Assembly (NCBI GenBank): GCA_001796415.1
Contig: MGML01000089.1
Location: forward strand, 4,229 to 9,423
Source of the DNA: Chloroflexi bacterium RBG_13_46_14
GTDB lineage: Bacteria > Chloroflexota > Dehalococcoidia > Dehalococcoidales > UBA2162
DNA: 5,195 nucleotides
Reading direction: 5' to 3'
Shown: positions 1-4,605 of the stretch, in pieces
Layout of the letters: the number at the start of each line of letters is the position of its first letter
How positions within the stretch are numbered: position 1 is the stretch's first letter
Program-made: the position numbers and the translations under genes
Notes under the pieces: model-generated
Database searches by the model: none
Told to the model about the DNA's origin: nothing
Seen by the model: only the letters and a program-made list of their open reading frames with translations

Positions 1-555
1 TTCTTCGAGTTCGGAACCGATGTTTACCGCTCCCACTACCGCTCCGGCTGCATATGAAAGCAACTTTCTGGTCATTCGATTCAGCCCCGCAATATCGGTA
101 ACTGAGTGTATGATGGTTATATCCCTGGTACCTATATACGGTCTCATATCTCCCGATGCTATGGTGCTTACCATGAATTTAGGTATTCCGAACGGCAATG
201 CTCGCATAACAGCCGTACCGATGGCGGTTCCCCGTGATCCCCCAAGGCACATCACGCCATCAAGTTTTCCTTTATCGTATAGTTGCCGGGCGATAACGGA
301 TGCTCCTTCCATCATTACTTCGATTTCTTTGCTTTCATCAGAGTGATCGACTACCTCTGAGATTTCCTTTCCGGCAGCTCTGGCAACATCCTCGCGGGTA
401 ATATCAGGTAGCAACTCAGGAGAACCGCGGGTGCCGGTATCTACTGTAATAACCTCACAACCTCCGGCGATTATCCTGTCTTTTACGAAACCGTATTCTT
501 TACCCTTACTGTCAAGACGCCCGAATAACACGATAGTTTTTTTCTGCTTAACCAT
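1..555 (-). CDS. UPF0261 / Tm-1-like ATP-binding protein, C-terminus cut by window edge
   Basis: The reading frame starts at the ATG at 553-555 and is open for 185 residues to the left edge, so about half of a ~400-aa protein is visible. An in-frame TAA lies seven codons upstream, and no other start fits between it and the ATG. The Shine-Dalgarno is poor (AAAGGG, about 13 nt upstream). The visible part is the N-terminal UPF0261 (Tm-1-like) domain: a first strand with GRLDSKG at residues 12-18 (usually GTxDTKG), VDTGTRG at 38-44, the glycine-rich loop GGSRGT at 105-110, PFGIPKFMVSTIASGD at 121-136, and SVTDIAGLNR at 151-160. Plant Tm-1 binds ATP through this domain. The bacterial members are mostly uncharacterised, so no reaction is assigned. 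It is transcribed divergently from a paralogue at 694-1911. The threonine-to-arginine change in the first motif is unusual. Confidence 0.9.
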   Translation of the reverse strand, partial: MVKQKKTIVLFGRLDSKGKEYGFVKDRIIAGGCEVITVDTGTRGSPELLPDITREDVARAAGKEISEVVDHSDESKEIEVMMEGASVIARQLYDKGKLDGVMCLGGSRGTAIGTAVMRALPFGIPKFMVSTIASGDMRPYIGTRDITIIHSVTDIAGLNRMTRKLLSYAAGAVVGAVNIGSELEE

Positions 556-613
556 ACGACTGTCTCTACCCTTTTACTTTTCAGGAATTGATATTTTCAA
601 AGGATTGCGAGTA

Positions 614-632
614 AAATCGGTATTACCGGTTT
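614..632. promoter_or_regulatory. Candidate operator palindrome
   Basis: AAATCGGTATTACCGGTTT is an inverted repeat with core CGGTA-T-TACCG and flanking AAA/TTT, broken by one T/G mismatch. It sits inside the divergent intergenic region, close to the TATACT/TATATC elements at 645-652, where a dimeric regulator could control both genes. No regulator gene is visible in the window, so the assignment rests only on symmetry and position. Confidence 0.3.
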
Positions 633-683
633 GTTTCGTTGAATAGTATATCATTTATCCTTGAGACACGATACCGGGTCAGC

Positions 684-688
684 GGGAG
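684..688 (+). promoter_or_regulatory. Ribosome binding site that sets the start at 694
   Basis: GGGAG stands five bases before the ATG at 694. The frame also opens at a TTG at 661, but that start would add 11 residues unlike the family and would bury this Shine-Dalgarno inside the gene. The ATG places the first conserved strand (KKVILCIGTLDSKG) at the normal distance from the N-terminus. Confidence 0.7.
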
Positions 689-693
689 TGACT

Positions 694-1911
694 ATGCATT
701 CAAAGAAAGTAATACTCTGTATCGGTACACTGGACTCGAAAGGTCCGGAACTTCAGTACGTTAAAAACCTTATCAACGGTAAAGAAAATTTCCGGGCTCT
801 TGTTATGGATGTCGGTTGTCTTGCCGAGGCATACTTTGATGCCGATATCACGGCGGAAGAGGTAGCCGCGGCAGCCGGAACTACGATTGAAGAGGTGAGA
901 GCTATAAGCGAGGCCGGACCTGCAACGCGGATAATGACCGCGGGAGCAAGGAAGAAAGTCCAGGAGCTTTACGAGTCCGGGGCTTTTTCAGGAGTACTAT
1001 CTATCGGTGGCGGTACCGGTTCAGGCATAGCGGCGGCGGTACTTCAGGAACTCCCCATAGGTTTCCCCAAGTTCATGCTTTCATCCCAGAAGATTGTACA
1101 GGCGGGTATCAGGAAATATGTAGGAACCAAAGATATTGTTATCATGCCTTCGATCGCCGATATAGCCGGGCTGAACAGATTGACGGTAGATTCTCTGCAA
1201 AAAGCAGTCGGCGCAATAACGGGCATGATGGATACGATAATCCCGGAGAGTTTCGAAAAACCTCTGGTATTCATGACCATGACCGGTTTGTCTACCGGAT
1301 GCGGTCTGGCAGTGAAATCGATCCTCGAGAACAAAGGTTTTGAAGTCGGGGTGTTTCATACAATAGGTGTTGGAGGAGAGACTTTTGAAGAACTCGTTAA
1401 AAGCTACCCGGTAATAGGAGTTATTGAACTCGGAATGAACGAAATCGGGAACGAGTTATTCGGTGGTCTTGCCTCTGCCGGACCACACCGTCTTGAAGCA
1501 GCCGGTGAGATAGGGATACCCCAGATCATTACTCCCGGGTGTATAGATATCCTGAATTTTCTCGGCCCCGAAACCCTACCTGAACGATACTCCGACAGGA
1601 CAATTTGTTATCACAATCCCCAGGCGACACTGCCAAGGGTAAATGCTGATGAACTCCGCCTGATTGCCAGTACCATCAGTGAGAAACTGAACCGTGCCAG
1701 GGGAAAAGTTAAGTTCCTGATTCCACTCAGGGGATTTTCATCGATAGATTGTGAAGGTAATGATTTTTACGATCCTGTCGCTAATAATGCTTTTATCGAC
1801 ACCTTGCAAGACTCTTTACGAAAAGATATTGAAATATTGAAAATCGATGCTAATATAAACGACGTTGAGTTCTCCGAATCGGTGGTAAATGAGTTTCTCA
1901 AAATACTATAG
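694..1911 (+). CDS. UPF0261 / Tm-1-like ATP-binding domain protein (405 aa), diverged paralogue
   Basis: A full-length member of the UPF0261 family, close to the usual ~400 aa. N-terminal domain: GTLDSKG at residues 11-17, VMDVG at 37-41, glycine-rich loop GGGTGS at 105-110, and YVGTKDIVIMPSIADIAGLNR running from 142 to 162. C-terminal domain: FMTMTGLSTGCG at 193-204, GFEVGVFHTIGVGGETFEEL at 215-234, GGLASAGPHRLEAA at 257-270, GIPQIITPGCIDILNF from 274, YHNP at 306-309, IPLRGFSSID at 343-352, and NIND near 387. The pattern is unmistakable for the family. No enzymatic activity is established for bacterial members, and the ATP-binding label comes from plant Tm-1. At 129-136 it reads LSSQKIVQ where the divergent paralogue has VSTIASGD, so a strongly conserved patch is lost. 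It converges on the oadB-like gene, and I see no clear terminator in the 57-bp gap. Probably cytoplasmic. Confidence 0.92.
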   Translation: MHSKKVILCIGTLDSKGPELQYVKNLINGKENFRALVMDVGCLAEAYFDADITAEEVAAAAGTTIEEVRAISEAGPATRIMTAGARKKVQELYESGAFSGVLSIGGGTGSGIAAAVLQELPIGFPKFMLSSQKIVQAGIRKYVGTKDIVIMPSIADIAGLNRLTVDSLQKAVGAITGMMDTIIPESFEKPLVFMTMTGLSTGCGLAVKSILENKGFEVGVFHTIGVGGETFEELVKSYPVIGVIELGMNEIGNELFGGLASAGPHRLEAAGEIGIPQIITPGCIDILNFLGPETLPERYSDRTICYHNPQATLPRVNADELRLIASTISEKLNRARGKVKFLIPLRGFSSIDCEGNDFYDPVANNAFIDTLQDSLRKDIEILKIDANINDVEFSESVVNEFLKIL

Positions 1912-1968
1912 AATCAATAACGGGTCACCCCTGGAAATCAATACATCCCTGAGTTGAAAATATATCGG

Positions 1969-3111
1969 TTATCCGAAAAGCGGAACCAGCATCAGCATTA
2001 CTCCGCCAGCGACTACCGATGCGATTTGTCCGGCTGTATTTGCTCCCGCAGCGTACATGAGAAGGTGATTGTGTGGATCTGCTTCCAGTCCTACCTTCTG
2101 AACAACCCGTGCCGACATCGGGAAAGCAGAGATTCCAGCGGCCCCGATTAGTGGATTGATTTTACCTTTGGATATGAAGCACATTATTTTGCCTAAAATT
2201 ACTCCGGCTGCTGTATCCATAGCAAAAGCAATAATGCCTATTGTGAAGATGAGAATAGTTTCTAGTTTCAAAAAATCACCGGCAACCATCATACCCCCGA
2301 CGGTAATACCAAGTAAGATAGTAACGATATTTGCCATTTCATTCTGAGCGGCTGAAGAGAGTTGTTTGACTACACCAGACTCCCTGAGAAGGTTACCGAA
2401 CATAAGAAATCCAATGAGAGGGGTTGCTTTCGGTGCCAGCAGGCAGACGGCGATAATGGCAGCAATGGGAAAGAGTATCCTGGTTCTCCGGGAAATTTTA
2501 CCAGGGGTGACCGGCATCCGTATCTTTCTCTCTTTCTCAGTTGTCAGCCATTTCATTATCGGCGGCTGGATAATCGGTACCAATGCCATGTAGGAATATG
2601 CCGCTACTACAATTGCTGCGGTAAATTTTGAGCCCAGAATAGTCGATACATAGATCGAGGTTGGTCCGTCAGCCGAGCCTATCATTCCTATCGATGCGGC
2701 GTCATTCAAACTAAAATCCATGATTCCAAGCCAGCCGTCACCGAGTAAATAGGCGAGGAAGAAAGTACCGAAGATACCGAACTGGGCGGCAGCGCCCAGT
2801 AGAATTGTATAAGGTTTTTCCAGAAATGGCCCGAAATCTATCATTGCCCCGACGCCGATGAAGATAAGCAAAGGGAAGAGTTCGGTATCTATCCCGGCTT
2901 CCTTCAGCAAGGCAAAGAGTCCGCCTTGACCGGCTATGTCTCCCAGTGGGATGTTGGCCAGGATAATACCTGTTCCTATCGGAATGAGGAGGACCGGTTC
3001 AACCTTACGGGCTATGCCGAGATAGATAAGCAAGCATCCGATAACAAGCATAATAGCCTGCTGCCAGGTCAGACTCAGAAATCCCAGAATATCACCGGCT
3101 GTAATTTCCAT
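1969..3111 (-). CDS. oadB: Sodium-translocating decarboxylase, beta subunit (OadB/GcdB/MmdB family)
   Basis: An integral membrane protein of 380 aa with about nine hydrophobic segments (roughly 17-33, 39-55, 78-90, 102-124, 162-182, 211-228, 262-278, 284-306, 352-378). In this family the beta subunit decarboxylates carboxybiotin and pumps Na+ outward. The residues shown to matter in Klebsiella OadB are present with identical spacing. GSADGPTSIYV at 145-155 carries the equivalent of Asp203 (here D148). Y174 matches Tyr229. NPLIGAAGISAFPMSAR from 319 carries the equivalents of Asn373, Gly377, Ser382 and Arg389 (N319, G323, S328, R335). The length fits glutaconyl-CoA or methylmalonyl-CoA decarboxylase beta subunits better than the longer oxaloacetate enzyme, but substrate is set by an alpha subunit that is not here. 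The start ATG has an AGAAGG Shine-Dalgarno inside the end of the upstream gamma gene, three bases after its stop, so the two are co-transcribed. Confidence 0.95.
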   Translation of the reverse strand: MEITAGDILGFLSLTWQQAIMLVIGCLLIYLGIARKVEPVLLIPIGTGIILANIPLGDIAGQGGLFALLKEAGIDTELFPLLIFIGVGAMIDFGPFLEKPYTILLGAAAQFGIFGTFFLAYLLGDGWLGIMDFSLNDAASIGMIGSADGPTSIYVSTILGSKFTAAIVVAAYSYMALVPIIQPPIMKWLTTEKERKIRMPVTPGKISRRTRILFPIAAIIAVCLLAPKATPLIGFLMFGNLLRESGVVKQLSSAAQNEMANIVTILLGITVGGMMVAGDFLKLETILIFTIGIIAFAMDTAAGVILGKIMCFISKGKINPLIGAAGISAFPMSARVVQKVGLEADPHNHLLMYAAGANTAGQIASVVAGGVMLMLVPLFG

Positions 3112-3114
3112 CTA

Positions 3115-3240
3115 TTAAGCCTTCTTATCTCTATCATGTTCCGGCAATCGGGACAGGACTGTCATTATGCCTAACAACAACCCGAGAACCGCGAAGATAA
3201 TCGACATTCCCAGAAGGACAATCCAAAGAGCTTCGAGCAT
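3115..3240 (-). CDS. oadG: Minimal gamma subunit of sodium-pumping decarboxylase (OadG-like, 41 aa)
   Basis: A 41-aa protein, MLEALWIVLLGMSIIFAVLG onwards, with one transmembrane helix (about 4-29) and a short charged tail ending HDRDKKA. The LLGMSIIFAVLGLLL pattern (GM followed by a phenylalanine-rich hydrophobic run) is typical of OadG/MmdD-type gamma chains, which hold the membrane beta subunit and the soluble carboxyltransferase together. Known gamma chains are usually about twice as long or more, with a linker and a histidine- or proline-rich C-terminal tail; here nearly all of that is missing. The start ATG at 3238-3240 follows AAGGAAAG with a spacing of about nine bases after AAGGA. 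The gene lies first in the operon, three bases before oadB, which itself supports the assignment. A different single-pass partner protein remains possible. Confidence 0.8.
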   Translation of the reverse strand: MLEALWIVLLGMSIIFAVLGLLLGIMTVLSRLPEHDRDKKA

Positions 3241-3288
3241 CGCTATCTTTCCTTATGTACTGATAATCTTGGATGCATATCAAAGACC

Positions 3289-3317
3289 AGTATAGAATCT
3301 TTAGTATCGTTTAACAA
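3289..3317 (-). promoter_or_regulatory. Sigma-70-type promoter of the oadG-oadB operon
   Basis: On the minus strand TTGTTA (3312-3317) and TATACT (3289-3294) are separated by exactly 17 bases, which places transcription start around 3282 and a leader of about 42 nt before oadG. Both hexamers match consensus at five of six positions. Just upstream, TTGTCAA and TTGTTAA form an imperfect inverted repeat around CTTAC that overlaps the -35, so a repressor site is possible but unproven. Confidence 0.7.
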
Positions 3318-3566
3318 GTAAGTTGACAATCTGGTTCTGTTTGCATCCGGTTGTTTTCGGTCACCTGCCCTCTATTCAATACTAATCGCTATTTAATATC
3401 GAACGTTAGTGAAAAGGTTCTACATACCATACGGTACCACCCACAATTTGTTAAGTTTAATCTAGCCACGATGCGGTTTATCGTATCGGGGCTTTTTATT
3501 GAATGGTACGGATTTGGTACCAATAGAATTATTAGCGTTTCTTTTTATTTTATAAGTATGCCACGA
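3318..3566. other. Gene-free stretch; possible plus-strand small RNA
   Basis: I see no credible coding frame here; the only long plus-strand frame opens at a TTG without a ribosome binding site and runs antisense into the 83-aa gene. The stretch ends its plus-strand half with a good intrinsic terminator (3465-3497). Upstream of it, ACTAATCG (3381-3388) can pair with CGA/TTAGT (3400-3410) to form a second hairpin. A consensus-like TTGACA stands at 3323-3328, but no -10 follows at the right spacing. A short structured transcript is therefore suggested by its terminator rather than by its promoter. Confidence 0.3.
3465..3497 (+). terminator. Plus-strand intrinsic terminator without an upstream gene
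   Basis: GCCACGATGCG (3465-3475) pairs with CGTATCGGGGC (3482-3492) across a six-base loop, GTTTAT. The stem is 11 positions long, with one A/G mismatch and one G-U wobble, and is followed at once by TTTTT. On the opposite strand the wobble becomes an A/C mismatch and no T tract follows, so the signal is plus-directed. No plus-strand gene precedes it within 1.5 kb. It would also stop plus-strand transcription from entering the 83-aa gene on the other strand. Confidence 0.7.
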
Positions 3567-3818
3567 TTATCTGCATTCCAGTATGAGTGTATGGTCTTCG
3601 GATATATCGACCTGGCTGCCAGCCAGTTCGGCAAGCGGCGTACCATCCAGTGTAGAAGCCTGCATATTTATTGCCGAGGTACCGAAAGTGAATGATCGGT
3701 CGAATGCAATGATTTCTACGGTACCAGCCCCAACACCTCCGACCACTATCACACCGAAGATTATCAGAACCACTATTATTGGTGCCATCCCACGCTGGTT
3801 TTTCAATAGACTTTTCAT
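3567..3818 (-). CDS. Small single-pass protein with type IV pilin-like N-terminus (83 aa)
   Basis: The protein has a short basic leader (MKSLLKNQRG), then a long hydrophobic helix from about residue 11 to 32 (MAPIIVVLIIFGVIVVGGVG), then about 50 polar residues. The leader resembles a prepilin (class III) signal in which a peptidase cuts after the glycine and the helix stays as the anchor. The glutamate normally found at mature position 5 is absent: mature residues would read MAPII. So it may be a pilin-like protein, or simply a small membrane protein with its tail outside. The ATG at 3816-3818 has an excellent AGGAGA Shine-Dalgarno five bases upstream, which makes expression likely. It sits alone between gene-free stretches. 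I do not recognise the C-terminal half and assign no function. Confidence 0.75.
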   Translation of the reverse strand: MKSLLKNQRGMAPIIVVLIIFGVIVVGGVGAGTVEIIAFDRSFTFGTSAINMQASTLDGTPLAELAGSQVDISEDHTLILECR

Positions 3819-3906
3819 ACTTCTCTCCTATTCTTTCCTAACGTGCAAGTTTCCTTACCTTTATACTATTTCCCATCAAAAGAGTCCGAACGTAAAATTA
3901 ACATAC

Positions 3907-3912
3907 ATTATA
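3907..3912 (-). promoter_or_regulatory. Possible -10 element for the 83-aa gene
   Basis: TATAAT on the minus strand matches the -10 consensus perfectly and would give a leader of about 80 nt. No recognisable -35 lies 16-18 bases upstream (TTAATG is 19 away), and the AT-rich context makes chance matches likely. Confidence 0.3.
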
Positions 3913-4143
3913 CGGTAAAAAGAGGTTTCATCATTAATTTTTACAGAAGATAAACCCTATGTTACAAATCTCGACTAAATAGCGGATAGATACCTGGAGT
4001 CTTGAAAAAACTAATAAAAACACATGTAGTTGAGTCATTATCCCTAAGATGGTTTTTACCAGATACACCGAATTATCTCTACCATTTTTCTACCAAACCG
4101 TACCATAATTCAACGCAATCTGATATGTACTGAACGTAAATAC

Positions 4144-4159
4144 TGTTATATTCTATAAA
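4144..4159 (+). promoter_or_regulatory. Possible promoter elements for the 61-aa gene
   Basis: TGTTATATT at 4144-4152 reads as an extended -10 (TG-n-TATATT). TATAAA at 4154-4159 is an alternative -10, 17 bases after TGAACG (4131-4136), a poor -35. Either would give a leader of about 70-80 nt before the ATG at 4237. Confidence 0.3.
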
Positions 4160-4236
4160 CAAGCGAATAAAAACGATAATCTAATAATAAACCTTGATCT
4201 GAGTAGTAAGAAGAGAAATGAGAAAGGTGGAATAAA

Positions 4237-4422
4237 ATGGATAGTACTGAGAAAATAAGGGATTTGCTTAAGTTACTAAAAATGAATGATGACCATTTTC
4301 ATTATGAATTAACCAGCCTTGCTGCTAAAGTTAACAATTTTCTTGATGACAGGACCAGGACGTTATCCGGACAATTGTTATCTGTCATGTATGACAGTCT
4401 GATGCAACAGAATGAACGATAA
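4237..4422 (+). CDS. Unrecognised small alpha-helical protein (61 aa)
   Basis: I do not recognise this protein. It is short, soluble and charged, without a signal peptide or membrane segment. The sequence suggests two or three amphipathic helices: residues 4-16 (leucine-rich, TEKIRDLLKLLKM), about 22-37 (HYELTSLAAKVNNFLD) and about 42-57 (TLSGQLLSVMYDSLMQ), as seen in small regulators or adaptor proteins. The start is well supported: AGGTGG stands six bases before the ATG. The gene is AT-rich (about 28% GC in its first half, about 40% in the second) compared with the large genes nearby, and it stands alone between an AT-rich spacer and a bidirectional terminator. Both the strong ribosome binding site and the terminator favour a real gene over a chance frame. 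It could be acquired DNA. Confidence 0.65.
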   Translation: MDSTEKIRDLLKLLKMNDDHFHYELTSLAAKVNNFLDDRTRTLSGQLLSVMYDSLMQQNER

Positions 4423-4481
4423 GACGGTTGCAAGAGCCGGAATCACTAGTATTCATCCTGAAATAATCTAAGTTCGCACCA

Positions 4482-4516
4482 AGGTAAAATATTTTTCCAG
4501 GTAAAAATTGTTTTCC
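4482..4516. repeat. Imperfect tandem repeat, two copies of 17-18 bp
   Basis: AGGTAAAATATTTTTCC (4482-4498) is followed directly by AGGTAAAAATTGTTTTCC (4499-4516). Each copy is itself roughly palindromic (GG, A-run, T-run, CC). It lies after the stop of the 61-aa gene and before the shared terminator, so it would be in the 3' untranslated part of that transcript. Protein-binding site, RNA structure or slippage product cannot be told apart. Confidence 0.5.
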
Positions 4517-4541
4517 CCCCTTAGCAATAAGTTAAAAAAAT

Positions 4542-4576
4542 AAAGCAATCCTGCCATTTTTCGGCAGGATTGCTTT
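4542..4576. terminator. Bidirectional intrinsic terminator
   Basis: AAAGCAATCCTGCC (4542-4555) and GGCAGGATTGCTTT (4563-4576) form a perfect 14-bp stem with the seven-base loop ATTTTTC. On the plus strand it runs into TTTTATATTT and would end the 61-aa gene transcript. On the minus strand it is followed by ATTTTTTTAAC, a stronger U tract, and would end the SIMPL-domain gene, whose stop is 30 bases away. Confidence 0.93.
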
Positions 4577-4605
4577 TATATTTCATATCAATGGCAGCTG
4601 TCCGG

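Larger units (their letters stand above)
556..693. promoter_or_regulatory. Divergent control region between the UPF0261 paralogues
   Basis: This 138-bp gap must hold the start signals of both divergent UPF0261 genes. On the minus strand a -10-like TATACT lies at 645-650, but no good -35 stands 16-18 bp upstream of it. On the plus strand TATATC at 647-652 overlaps the same bases and also lacks a convincing -35. Overlapping divergent -10 elements would mean the two genes compete or are co-regulated. That is inference from weak matches. Confidence 0.35.
3819..4236. other. AT-rich gene-free stretch between divergent small genes
   Basis: These 418 bp separate the minus-strand 83-aa gene from the plus-strand 61-aa gene. 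GC is about 31% across 3841-4200 by hand count, well below the large genes. I find no open frame with a ribosome binding site, no RNA gene and no strong hairpin. The nine-mer GAACGTAAA occurs twice (3888-3896 and 4132-4140), each time followed within 25 bases by a TATA-like element, and a related GAACGTTAG lies at 3401-3409. Low GC could reflect promoters, a nucleoid-protein binding zone or acquired DNA. Confidence 0.45.

Noticed and set aside
661..693. Upstream TTG start adding 11 residues to the plus-strand UPF0261 protein
   Set aside because: The added residues do not resemble the family, and the good GGGAG site serves the ATG at 694.
1912..1968. Terminator between the convergent UPF0261 and oadB-like genes
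   Set aside because: Only a tiny GGGT-CA-CCC hairpin is present, without a T tract; not enough to call.
2156..2631. Plus-strand frames inside the oadB-like gene
   Set aside because: They are antisense shadows of a well-supported membrane protein, with no family resemblance of their own.
3323..3328. TTGACA as a plus-strand promoter for the putative small RNA
   Set aside because: At 16-19 bases downstream the sequence is GC-rich (TCCGGT and neighbours) and does not resemble a -10 element.
3506..3523. Hairpin around GGTACGGATTTGGTACC as terminator of the 83-aa gene
   Set aside because: The stem is only about six pairs and no T tract follows on the minus strand.
3583..3918. Plus-strand 111-residue frame over the 83-aa gene
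   Set aside because: It is antisense to a gene with a strong AGGAGA site, has no ribosome binding site, and runs into AT-rich noncoding DNA.
4237..4422. Spo0E-like regulator for the 61-aa protein
   Set aside because: The length and helical pattern are similar, but the diagnostic S-x-x-x-D motif is absent (SGQLL instead).
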